DNA from: Primulina eburnea
Lineage: Eukaryota > Streptophyta > Magnoliopsida > Lamiales > Gesneriaceae
NCBI RefSeq assembly: GCF_022965805.1
Contig: NC_133104.1
Location: forward strand, 21,154,912-21,218,911
Reading direction: 5' to 3'
Length of the DNA: 64,000 nucleotides
The notes under the pieces are model-generated. The model did not search any database and was not told the origin of the DNA. It saw only the letters and a program-made list of their open reading frames with translations. The position numbers were made by a program, and so were the translations under genes. Shown piece after piece: positions 21,251-32,332 of this stretch (position 1 is the first letter of the stretch; each line of letters starts with the position of its first letter).

Positions 21251-23076
21251 AGGATTTTTCATTTGAGAAGAGAGTGTTTCTTCAACCATTGAAGAAATAA
21301 AAATTGGAGAGAAAGTGAATAGTATTTTCGGCACTATTCATCCTTGGAGAGAAGGAGAGACCTTTTTTTTTGGTTGTGGGAAAAGTAGAGTCAAAAAGGT
21401 GCATGCTATGCCTTGAAAACTCAAAAAGTAGTCTCCCAACCTCTCACCTCCCATGCATGCATATTATATGGTTTTTATCAAAATAAAAACCATGGACTAA
21501 ATTTAATTGTCTCAAACATATTTGAGACTAATTAAACATTACTTGAATTTACCCAAGTCCCACTAGTTAAATAATTAATTTAAATTGAGCTCTACAAGAC
21601 TCAATATAATTTAATTAATTCAACACTTGAATTAATTTAATTATTTGGACTCTACTAGGTCCACTAGTGTTTAATTAATTCAACACTTGAATTAATTTAA
21701 TTTAGTCCATAATAATGCTTATGAAAATCACAATTTTCAAATATATTATTCACTTGGCCAAATTTTAATTTAGGAAGACTTCCATAAATCAAAATTTACA
21801 TTTCTCTCATAGAAGTCATACTTCTATTTTTCTTTACGCTTATAAACTCATTTATAAGCCATTCAACACATTGAACTAGTTTCTCCTTTATAGAAGTCAT
21901 ACTTCTAATTTTTCCTTACGCTTATAAACTCTTTTATAAGCCGTTCAACACATTGAACTATTTTTACTTCTCAACGGGATCTAGAAAGCTAGTACTTGTG
22001 TGGCCCTCAATGGTTCACTGATACAACTAGCCGTGGGTTCACATCTCTATGTGATTCGGACTAAACATGTCCTTTTATGAGCATACCCCAATTGCTCCAT
22101 TCTTATTTATCAACACATTGATAACAAGAACGTCAGAACTCAAGTCTGATAGTACCCAACCAATCATGTTAAACGCCTAGCAGCATCGCTTACATGATTC
22201 CCTAGGTATCAAATGATAGTGCCTGCAAGAACCATTCAATTATGGTTAGCGTACAGTACGGTCCCTTCAACTCATATATCCCGATCGATTCGACAACCAT
22301 TGGTTTATCGAGAGTTGTCAATGAATTGATACTATGTGTCATGTCGTAGTTGCATCAATGGTGTAATCTATGAAACCCTTTCATAATTACCACCATACTC
22401 TGGCCAGAGATTTCAACCTACTAACACATGATAACACATAGGATATCCATACCCGAAGGTAAGCGATGAATCCCCGACTACAATTCATCGACTCCTATGT
22501 GTTTCGACAGAACACCCAACCTTGCCACCTGATGGCCCATAAGAGTCGGTAAACAAGTCAAAGTGTAATTCTAGCACATAGAGTCTCAATGTTGTCCCGG
22601 GTCATAAGGACAAATTCTGTACAACCATAAACTAGGACATTTCCACTCGATAAGTGAGAACCACTTGGAAAGTCCTTTTATGGAGGGTTGTTCAGTGCAC
22701 TCTACAAGGAGCACCTATCTGCATGTTCGGACATCACAATGTCCCCTACCAATGAAACATGGTACTCACATCGCAGATACTAGTCTCGAACTCTAGCGGC
22801 CTATATCCTTCTTAGTGGCGGCTGAATCGACTAGGAACCGTTTAGAATATACAGTATTACAAATATGAGTTTCATGATACTCATCATATGAGCATCTCAT
22901 ATTCTTTCTACCATTTGTATATTCAAGGGCTTTATCTATGCAACTAGCATGGGTATACAGATAAAGATGTGCCAAAATAATAATATCAAATATTACTAAA
23001 ATAAAGATTGCTTATACATAGAGTTTCATTGTGAACACTCGGCCAACACTTGGCTCGACGGGCACCTACTCTAACA

Positions 23077-25484
23077 ATCTCCCACTTGCACTAGAGCCAA
23101 CTACCCATATGCTTCAAACCCATTGATTCGCGATGCTTGTCGAATAATGGTCCAGGTAAAGGCTTAGGTAGTGGATCAACAACATTATCTACGGAGCCGA
23201 CTATGTCAAAAGACACTTCTTCCTCTTTCCACTGTCTCTCCGAGGATGTGGTGCTTTCTCAATACATGTTTGGACTTCTGATGAGACCTGGGCTCCTTTG
23301 CTTGAGCTATAGCTCCCGTGTTGTCACACAACACCGGGACAGGAGCAACACCATTAGGAATGACGTCCAACTCTTGGACAAAATTCCTTATCCAAACAGC
23401 CTCCCTTGCTGCATCTGATGCAGCAATGTATTCGGCCTCTGTGCTGGAATCCGCAGTATTGTCTTGCTTGGAACTCTTCCAAGAGACAGCAGCACCATTG
23501 GGTATGAATACAAACCCAGAGGTTGACTTCGAGTCATCGATATCGCTTTGGAAACTAGAGTCGGTATAGCCTTCCAATTTCAGTTCTCCACCCCATAGAC
23601 CAAGAACAATTTATTGGTCCTTCTCAACTACTTGAGGATGTCCTTCACAGCTTTCCAGTGTGGAAGACCAGGGTTCGATTGATATCTACTCACTACACTT
23701 AGTGCGGAAGCCACGTCAGGACGTGTAGATATCATCTCATACATGATGCTACCAATCGTAGATGCATAAGGAATGCTTTGTCATCGCCGCTATCTCTGCA
23801 TCAGTCTTGAAAGACAGACTTGGATAGGGACACGCCATGACACATTGGTAGATGTCCTCTCTTGTACTTATCCATCGAGAACCGCTTCACGATGGTATCA
23901 ATGTACTTGGACTGGGTGAGATCAAGCAATCTTTTCGATCTATCTCTATAGACCTATATTCCCAATACAAAAGATGCTTTACCCAAGTCCTGCATCGAGA
24001 ACATACTCTCTAACCATATCTTAGTTGATTGCAACATTCCTACATCATTCCCAATGAGTAGAATGTCATCAACATAAAGCACCAGGAATGTCACAACACT
24101 CCCACTGACCTTCTTATACACATAGGGTTCCTCAGGATTCTTAGTAAATCAACTCTGTATTCGTACTATCGAATCGGAGGTTCCAACTCCTAGATTCCTT
24201 CTTTAGACCATAAATAGATCTCTAAAGTTTGCATACCATATGCTCACTTTCGACAAATGTAAACCCTTCAGGTTGAGACATGTAAATCACTTTCTTAAAA
24301 TCCCATTAAGAAAGACTTTCTTGACATCTATCTGCCATATCTCATAGTCATACCATGCAGCTATGGCTAGCAAAATCCTTATGGACTTGAACATTGCAAC
24401 TGGTGAAAATGTTTCCTCAAAGTCAACTCCTTGTATTTGAGTATATCCTTTTGCCACCAATCGCGCCTTGAAGGTCAATACCTTCCCATCCGCCCCAAGT
24501 TTCCTCTTGTAAATCCATTTACACCCTATGGGAACAATTTCCTCAGGTGGATCCACGAGAATCCACACTTGGTTCGAATGCATGGAATTCATCTCAGATT
24601 CCATTGCTTCAAGCCATTTAGGATGAATCGGCATCAGATAATGCTTCCTTGAAGGTCCTTGGATCACATCCATGGATAGGCTCATCATGGCCCTCTTCAA
24701 GAAGCAGACCATACCCCATAGGTGGTCTCGAGACTCTCGGATCTTTAGGAGCTTGTATCTCCTCACTTGGCTCTTCGGGTGTGGGTTCTATAATTGTGGG
24801 TGTCTCTCGAACCTCTTCGAGTTCTATCATCTCCCATTTTCTATCCAATAGAAATTCCCTTTCCAAAAAAGTGCATTCCTAGAAACAAACACCTTTGTTT
24901 CTTGAGGATGATAGAAATGATATCCAACTGAATTCCTTGGATATCCCACAAAGTAGCATAAAATGGATCGACTATCCAATTTATCTCCCACTACCTGGTT
25001 CATAAGCAGGGCACCCCCATATTCTAAGATAAGAATACTTAGGAGGCTTACCCATCCATATCTCATATGGTGTATGCCTTTGAATGGACATTTAATGGAA
25101 TATCTTTTAATTTTAAGTTATAGAGATCGTTTTCAAGTTCACCAGTACCAATCAAACATTCATTCATGTAAATGTTGCAAACATCTTTGCAAAATAAACA
25201 AGAATATCCCTTTTTATCAGCATAGAAATGGAAACAATGTTTTTCACAAAATTAGGTACAAACAAAACATCTCATAAAATTAACTTAAAACTATTGTTCA
25301 ACAATAAGTAAACATCTTCAACAGCCTTGGCAGCAACTCTTGCTCCATTGCCCATCTTCTAGAAAGTCACACCTTCCTTAAGCTTTCTACTTCTTCCCAT
25401 CACCTGTAACACATTACAGAGATGTGATCCATAACCGGTATCTAATACCCAAGAAGTAGAGTTAATTGAAATGTTTACTTCAAT
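23077..25484 (-). pseudogene. Cop-C copy 2 pol remnant (no integrase core)
   Basis: From 25484 leftward: protease start VLDTGYG, then degraded pre-integrase sequence. At about 25073-25076 there is the same jump to YEIWMGKPPKYSYLRIWGCPAY that marks the integrase-core deletion in copies 1 and 3. Then come the integrase C-terminal stretch ILCYFVGYPRNSVGYHFYHP (24827-25066), the linker, RT (24287-24766, [12 protein letters not shown]), the YVDD active site (near 24070) and RNase H with [20 protein letters not shown] and [12 protein letters not shown] (23206-23577). Several stops and frameshifts break it although the LTRs are nearly identical. Confidence 0.88.
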
Positions 25485-26351
25485 TTAGAACATACCATTT
25501 CCAGAACTCTTCTGGGCCAGATATTCCTTGCAATTTCGCCTCCAATGTCCAGGCTTCTTGCAGTGATGACAAACATCACTAGTCTTGTCAGCCTTAACTG
25601 GTGTGGCTGCCACAACGGGATTCGGAGATTGCCTCATCAAGGGCACGTTCTTCTTGGGACGTTGGAAAGAACTCTTATTTCCCTTCCCATGTGGATCAAT
25701 CTTCGTACCAGATGAAGAACCCACATAAAGAACCAACTTCTCCTTTTTGATTGTGGATTCAAACGTAACAAGCATATTTACCAACTCCTCAAGGGTCGGC
25801 TCCATCTTGTTCATGTTGAAGTTCACCACAAAAGGATCAAATGAGCTAGGCAATGATAACAGCAACACGTCGGTGGTCAACTCCGAAGGCAAGATCATAT
25901 CCATGCCAACAAGCTTGTCCACGAGCCCAATTAACTTCAGGCCATGCTCATGGACCGAGGCCCCATCTCGCATGCGCATAGTGATCAGCTCCTTGACGGT
26001 AGCATGCCTAAGAGGCCGTGTTTGCTCACCAAAGAGCTCCTTGAGATGCAAAAGAATGTCAACAGCACTCTTTGCATCCTCAAAACGCCTCTGCAACTCA
26101 TCATTCATAGAAGTCAGCATATAACACCTGGCTATCAAGTCATGGTCACACCATTCCTTGTAAGTCTGCAATTCCTCAGGAGTGCAGTCAGTCGGAGCCT
26201 CAACAGGGGGCGACTCAGTCAGTGTATATGCTACCCTTTCCGAATTCAAGACGATTTTCAGGTTTCTTTGCCAAGTGAGGTAATTAGGTCCAGTTAATAT
26301 GTGTTTGTCGAGTATTACAGATATCGGATTGCGCATTGAAGACATTGTCAA
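25485..26351 (-). CDS. gag: Cop-C gag, copy 2
   Basis: A 288-codon open frame starting MTMSSMRNPISVILDKH and ending GNGMF. Zinc knuckle CHHCKKPGHWRRNC lies at residues 261-274, near the end. Most of the length is helical capsid-like Copia gag with a Lys/Arg/Pro-rich segment before the knuckle. Differences from copy 1 are scattered single substitutions with no frame loss. A TAA follows, then the pol frame in the same phase. Its 1.8-kb leader has no other convincing gene. Gag of this type forms the particle that packages the RNA. Confidence 0.9.
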   Translation of the reverse strand: MTMSSMRNPISVILDKHILTGPNYLTWQRNLKIVLNSERVAYTLTESPPVEAPTDCTPEELQTYKEWCDHDLIARCYMLTSMNDELQRRFEDAKSAVDILLHLKELFGEQTRPLRHATVKELITMRMRDGASVHEHGLKLIGLVDKLVGMDMILPSELTTDVLLLSLPSSFDPFVVNFNMNKMEPTLEELVNMLVTFESTIKKEKLVLYVGSSSGTKIDPHGKGNKSSFQRPKKNVPLMRQSPNPVVAATPVKADKTSDVCHHCKKPGHWRRNCKEYLAQKSSGNGMF

Positions 26352-28150
26352 TTTGTACTGAAAAGTAAAACAGATAAATGTTGATGACTATTTTAAAATA
26401 TTTAGTAAGATATGAAGCTTGGACTTTTACTTCATAAATATTTGCTCCCACTGTTTTGACATCTTTCACTACCCTCTAGTGAAAACGGGAAACATCTTTC
26501 CTCAGTAGGTACGTAAGGTTCAATTAGCGAATTATGATCCCGAATAATATCTGCCAATCACAATTCCTAAAAGGTAGTTTCCAATTGCATCACAATGCAA
26601 CCCTCTACGTAAACTTTTGTCTCACGTTTGATTAGGACCCAATAATATGACGTCGTTCATCTTCACGTGTCAAGCCTTACCCATCGATGTTGAACCTTAA
26701 TGGACGGTCGCCATGAGTTCCCCCAATAATATGAGCCGAAATCATGGGAGTTTCACGTAGTTCACATCACCATGTCAATGGATGTCACAGCTTTCCGGCA
26801 CCCAAAGCTCCCCCAATAATATATGCCGAGCCCCGAGTACGGGTAGCGTTCATCATGCACCCATTGTCGATGGAAGACAAGGAAATTATAAACAAATTTA
26901 TAATTCCACTTTTCGGGCTTGATATTAATTTTGAATCTTATTCAAAATGAGGGTTTTTAATTTTGAAAGGTCTCATCATTAATTTTATTTAAAAAAGCTC
27001 GCCATGTTTGATCGTATGTTTGCCGGATTCATGCAACTTTGTTATTATCATAATAATAACGCACATACTCATTATTTATAACATATCATGCATATATTAT
27101 AAACAGTAAACAAAACAAGGATGATCAATCGCCCCAATACTAACGGACCGTGTGAGCTAAACACGGGCCTAGGTCCAATCCTAGGGAAATGCACGGGATG
27201 CAAATGCAACTATTACATAAGCTTCCAATATTTACATGTCTTCGATCTTCATAACCATCATGGCCACCATCTTCCAATCTTGATCATCCACTATACTAAT
27301 ATTTACAAATAAATATCCATGGCAAATAGGGATACATCTCATGGGGGTGAGAACGGGCCATAAACCAAGCCCACTTTATAAATTTGATAATTATTACAAT
27401 CATTCAACACAAAATATCCTAGCATACACCTAGCAAATTGGGCTTGGGCTTTTGATCATCCTTCATGCATAATATCACATATCATACACCATCAATTAAT
27501 TATCACAATAATTAATTGATCCAATATTATATATCTTGATCCAATCACTAACCACCACGATTATAAACTAAATTAACAAAGTATACAAACACATTTGTCA
27601 ACTTTCCAATTAATTTATTTATAACCGAATTTCTTGTAAATCACCATTTACTATAAATATTTAAAGTCCAACTTAAAATATTTATTTCATGAGAAAATAT
27701 TTACAACTTTTGTAATTTTAAACTTAAGGGCCCAAAAACTAATTTTTCACCAAAAACATTTTTAGCCCATTTAAAATTCACAAACATATTAGCCATCCAA
27801 TGGCCCAACAACTCAAGGCCCATGACACTTTGATATTCCAAAACACTTTTGGAAACCCTAGCCGTCATCGCCGTCGCCGGAGCTCCGTCGCCGTATTCCG
27901 GCCAACTTACCAAAAAAAATTTTTTTTATTTAAAAATGTTGGGGCTGTTCGGGCAGCCCCTTGGGCTGCCCTAGCTGCCCGTTTCGGGCAGCCCAAGCTG
28001 CCCGAAATGGGCAGCAACTTGCTGCCCAAAAGCCGCCCCAAACCCGGCCTTGAATCGTTGCAAAACTTCACCTCATGCGGTTAGAAATCGATCTCAACAT
28101 AATATCTTGTAGTTGCTACACAAAATCGTAACCATAGCTCGGATACCACT
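26352..28150 (-). other. Cop-C copy 2 leader, uninterrupted
   Basis: 1.8 kb between 5' LTR and gag, the only copy without a nested insertion here. It has the AATAATATGAGCC-type boxes (near 26543, 26638, 26721, 26813), an AT-rich middle, the stem-loop cluster at 27941-28027 and the primer-binding site at 28137-28148 (TGGTATCCGAGC on the minus strand). No credible open frame is seen. Confidence 0.75.
27941..28027 (-). promoter_or_regulatory. GC-rich stem-loop cluster near the primer-binding site
   Basis: Within 87 bp there are at least four inverted repeats of GGGCAGC/GCTGCCC. These include GGGGCTG and CAGCCCC, GCTGCCCG and CGGGCAGC around TTT, GGGCAGC and GCTGCCC around CCAA, and GGGCAGCAA and TTGCTGCCC around C. 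The flanks are AT-rich. Counterparts are at 12304-12367 and 47321-47405. By position it could serve RNA dimerisation or packaging; that is inference. Confidence 0.7.
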
Positions 28151-30297
28151 TGAAAGGGGATCGGTAACGGTGACCGGAAGCGCAACGGAAGTTCAAAAAT
28201 CTAAAATTTTTAGCTAAAATTTTCGGCCACCATGACTAAGTGTAGCAAATACAATAAAAACACATTCATAATGTCATACATAGGGTGTAAGAAAATCGTT
28301 ACCTATCAACCTCTTGAGGTTGATGATGGCACCAACCAAGTTGTAAACAACTTGGCTCTTGAATGGAAGATAAATCTACAAGCTCTCCTCCTTTCTTCTT
28401 GAATCTTTCCTTCAAATTAAGCCCACCACCAACTAGGTAGATCCCCCCATATTTTGCACTAGAAAAATATGAGGATTTTTCATTTGAGAAGAGAGTGTTT
28501 CTTCAACCATTGAAGAAATAAAAATTGGAGAGAAAGTGAATAGTATTTTCGGCACTATTCATCCTTGGAGAGAAGGAGAGACCTTTTTTTTTGGTTGTGG
28601 GAAAAGTAGAGTCAAAAAGGTGCATGCTATGCCTTGAAAACTCAAAAAGTAGTCTCCCAACCTCTCACCTCCCATGCATGCATATTATATGATTTTTATC
28701 AAAATAAAAACCATGGACTAAATTTAATTATCTCAAACATATTTGAGACTAATTAAACATTACTTGAATTTACCCAAGTCCCACTAGTTAAATAATTAAT
28801 TTAAATTGAGCTCTACAAGACTCAATATAATTTAATTAATTCAACACTTGAATTAATTTAATTATTTGGACTCTACTAGGTCCACTAGTGTTTAATTAAT
28901 TCAACACTTGAATTAATTTAATTTAGTCCATAATAATGCTTATGAAAATCACAATTTTCAAATATATTATTCACTTGGCCAAATTTTAATTTAGGAAGAC
29001 TTCCATAAATCAAAATTTACATTTCTCTCATAGAAGTCATACTTCTATTTTTCTTTACGCTTATAAACTCATTTATAAGCCGTTCAACACATTGAACTAG
29101 TTTCTCCTTTATAGAAGTCATACTTCTAATTTTTCCTTACGCTTATAAACTCCTTTATAAGCCGTTCAACACATTGAACTATTTTTACTTCTCAACGGGA
29201 TCTAGAAAGCTAGTACTTGTGTGGCCCTCAATGGTTCACTGATACAACTAGCCGTGGGTTCACATCTCTATGTGATTCGGACTAAACATGTCCTTATATG
29301 AGCATACCCCAATTGCTCCATTCTTATTTATCAACACATTGATAACAAGAACGTCAGAACTCAAGTCTGATAGTACCCAACCAATCATGTTAAACGCCTA
29401 GCAGCATCGCTTACATGATTCCCTAGGTATCAAATGATAGTGCCTGCAAGAACCATTCAATTATGGTTAGCGTACAGTACGGTCCCTTCAACTCATATAT
29501 CCCGATCGATTCGACAACCATTGGTTTATCGAGAGTTGTCAATGAATTGATACTATGTGTCATGTCGTAGTTGCATCAATGGTGTAATCTATGAAACCCT
29601 TTCATAATTACCACCATACTCTGGCCAGAGATTTCAACCTACTAACACATGATAACACATAGGATATCCATACCCGAAGGTAACCGGTGAATCCCCGACT
29701 ACAATGCATCGACTCCTATGTGTTTCGACAGAACACCCAACCTTGCCACCTGATGGCCCATAAGAGTCGGTAAACAAGTCAAAGTGTAATTCTAGCACAT
29801 AGAGTCTCAATGTTGTCCCGGGTCATAAGGACTAATTCTGTACAACCATAAACTATGACATTTCCACTCGATAAGTGAGAACCACTTGGAAAGTCCTTTT
29901 ATGGAGGGTTGTTCAGTGCACTCTACAAGGAGCACCTATCTGCATGTTCGGACATCACAATGTCCCCTACCAATGAAACATGGTACTCACATCGCAGATA
30001 CTAGTCTCGAACTCTAGCGGCCTATATCCTTCTTAGTGGCGGCTGAATCGACTAGGAACCGTTTAGAATATACAGTATTACAAATATGAGTTTCATGATA
30101 CTCATCATATGAGCATCTCATATTCTTTCTACCATTTGTATATTCAAGGGCTTTATCTATGCAACTAGCATGGGTATACAGATAAAGATGTGCCAAAATA
30201 ATAATATCAAATATTACTAAAATAAAGATTGCTTATACATAGAGTTTCATTGTGAACACTTGGCCAACACTTGGCTCGACGGGCACCTACTCTAACA
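28151..30297 (-). repeat. 5' LTR of Cop-C copy 2
   Basis: 2,147 bp, nearly identical to 20930-23076. It holds the TATA box at 28681-28691 and the leader hairpins downstream of it (lower coordinates). Confidence 0.93.
28681..28691 (-). promoter_or_regulatory. TATA box of the Cop-C copy 2 5' LTR
   Basis: CATATAATATG on the minus strand, at the same place as the box at 11173-11186. It is followed, toward lower coordinates, by about 500 bp of LTR that contain the covarying hairpins. Confidence 0.55.
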
Positions 30298-30504
30298 GTT
30301 CTTCACCACGAGCCATTGGACTTGACGCCGAATTTGACTTACCCAGAGATTCCGATTCAGATTCTGGATCGCAGAGTTAGAGTTTTGAGGAACAAAGAGA
30401 TCGGCATCGTTAAAGTCCTTTGGAGGAACCATTTGATCGAAGAGGCTACGTGGGAACCAGAGGATGAGATGAGAGAGAAGTATCCTGAGTTGTTCGTTCT
30501 GTGA
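30298..30504 (+). pseudogene. Gyp-Y pol C terminus with chromodomain-like end
   Basis: Resumes the frame cut at 20929: HHEPLDLTPNLTYPEIPIQILDRR, then KVLWRNHLIEEATWEPEDEMREKYPELFVL and a stop. The EEATWEPE segment is the conserved part of the chromodomain-related tail of plant chromoviruses, thought to steer integration into heterochromatin. A polypurine stretch AAGGAGGGGAGAT (30532-30544) follows, directly before the LTR. Confidence 0.88.
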
Positions 30505-30544
30505 CGTCAATTTCGCGGACGAAATTCCTCTAAGGAGGGGAGAT

Positions 30545-32135
30545 TGTAATAGCCGAGGCCGGTGTACGGTACGGTTTAAGCTTTGCATGTTATTTGGGTT
30601 ATGTGATTAGATGTTTAGAGTTGTGTTTTGGGCCATAGTATTATTGGTTATTATTGTCTTGAGGTATTAGTTGTTGTTGGTTGTTCGTTTCAGAGTTTCG
30701 GATCGATTTTAGTTGGTTGAGTTTTTATCTTGGCCGTGATCAGAGTGCACCAGCGCTCTTAGAGGAGTGCCCCCGCAGTGTACTATTCATGATTTTGGAG
30801 TTGGGAAGCCGTGGCAGGACCGCACCTGCGGTAGTGCAAGGGCCGCACCCGCGGTGATGACCGCACCCGCGGTGTCTGCAGTGCCGCACCCGCGGTCCGA
30901 GTGTTCCAGAATTTTGTGTTGTGCCGTCAGCTAGGCGCACCCGCGGTGCTTGTGGCAGCGCACCCGCGGTCTAGGTATGGGCGAGATATTTAGTTACTTT
31001 TTGGGAGTGGTTGGCCATACTTTCCCTTTTCCTTTCTTCTCATTTCCGATTTTCTCTCTTCTAGCAAGGGTTTTCATCCATTTCTTTCACTTCCTATCTT
31101 CAATTCAAGCATTTAGTTTGCGTTTCGACTTGAGATCGTGGTTCTCCTTGGTGCTAGGAAGCTAAGGTAAGCTTTTGGTGCGATTCTTTTAAGGTTTTGA
31201 GTTAAGAGTTGACTTGGGTTTGTTGTTCTTGTGGATTTATAGATTATTTAGCTTGGATCCTTGGATATAGAGTTGATGTTGGTGTTATTTATGGATTATT
31301 GTTGTAGGTGGTGTTCAAGAGCTTTGATTGAGGTGTTCTATTGGTTTGTAAGTGGAATTTCATCCCTTGTGCTCACATGTATATATATGTATTGTGTTTC
31401 AAAGGTTTTATTGTGATATTCCCTTCCATTTGATCCATAATATGTATTGATTCAATTGTTATATATATTGGAGGCATTTGATGTCTCAATTGTTCAAAGG
31501 GAATACAAAGAGTATAGTTTCTAAAGTGTTGTTTAAATGCCAAAGAGAAAGAGTTTAAATGTTTTATTGGATTGATAGATACATAGTCAGAGATTGCATG
31601 CAATTAGTTGATCAACGACCATATGCTTATATCCCTCAGAGTTATCGGTTTATATCGATTTGGGATAAGAGCACCCCAGAGCAGAGTTACTATTGATATC
31701 AATCCAACCAGAGTAAAGAGAAATACCATCTCATTTATATGCTATTGCTATGATATTCATGTTCAGAGTTTATGATTCAAAGTGGATGGTATTTATGATT
31801 TCAAAGCTATGTTTTACAGAGTTTATTGTCATTGCTATGTAAGAGTTCCACTTGCTGAGATTTATTCTCATTTCAGTTATTTCTTGTGATGCAGATCAGA
31901 GTGGCGGCCCGGGACGTTGACTGTGGACAGGGGGTCATATGCATACACCGTTGGAAGGAAGATTTTGGCATGATCATAGGAATGATGTTTTGTATTTTGT
32001 TATGTCATTCAAATGATCATGTATTGTTATTTTGTAAAGATGTTTAAAGAAATGTATTTTGAAACTCCTTCCGTATTTTAAAGAAAATTTTAATTTCCGT
32101 TGTGTATTTTATTTAAAGAGGTCAGAGGAGTCACA
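30545..32135 (+). repeat. Gyp-Y LTR following the first pol
   Basis: 1,591 bp, the same length as 14982-16572, with array at 30740-30972 and candidate intron 31167-31307. It differs from the 14982 LTR at several array positions. The bases after it (ACTTT) do not match the ATCCT left of 14982, so it is not bordered by the expected duplication. Confidence 0.88.
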
Positions 32136-32332
32136 ACTTTGACTCTGATTAAGGCCACAAACATGTGGGGAATTTTGTGTAGATGAGTTTGGCCACTTGA
32201 TTCACCTCATTTGGATAAATATTGAAATAGTTATGAATTTTTTACTAAATGATGGTCATAGTAAAAGTAAATGTGTCCTCCTTTTGATCTTTGCACAATT
32301 TGATCATCTTAATGAGCTTTTTAGGCAATCAT
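32136..32332. other. Unassigned AT-rich segment, left part
   Basis: Not Gyp-Y LTR, Cop-C or coding. With 34477-34736 it forms one stretch split by a Cop-C solo LTR. Its reverse complement contains ATCCAAATGAGGTGA, also found in the extra segment of the Gyp-Y solo LTR (near 44990), so it may be LTR-derived. No gene is seen. Confidence 0.4.

Larger units (their letters stand above)
20930..23076 (-). repeat. 3' LTR of Cop-C copy 2
   Basis: 2,147 bp. A good example of the dense hairpin make-up of this LTR. Stems visible on the plus strand include 21084-21103, 21115-21134, 21227-21250, TTTCTTCAA/TTGAAGAAA around CCA near 21278, ATGGTTTTTAT/ATAAAAACCAT near 21468, TCTCAAA/TTTGAGA near 21510, TTAATTCAA/TTGAATTAA around CAC (twice, 21614-21690), TGAAAAT/ATTTTCA near 21722, TAGAAGT/ACTTCTA around CAT (twice), GTTCAA/TTGAAC (near 21944) and CTCTGGCCAGAG near 22398. 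Confidence 0.9.
20930..30297 (-). mobile_element. Cop-C copy 2: youngest Copia insertion
   Basis: A complete 9,368-bp minus-strand element flanked by the duplication GTTCT (20925-20929 and 30298-30302). Its two 2,147-bp LTRs differ at about 13 positions by my count (about 0.6%), so it is recent. It has the Cop-C order from right to left: 5' LTR, primer-binding site, stem-loop cluster, long leader, gag, pol with integrase core missing, polypurine tract, 3' LTR. It splits the Gyp-Y pol C terminus. Confidence 0.95.

Noticed and set aside
30298..30504. Small plus-strand gene with chromodomain-like end considered as a host gene
   Set aside because: It is the continuation of the Gyp-Y pol split by Cop-C copy 2, as shown by the GTTCT duplication and the uninterrupted copy at 36240.
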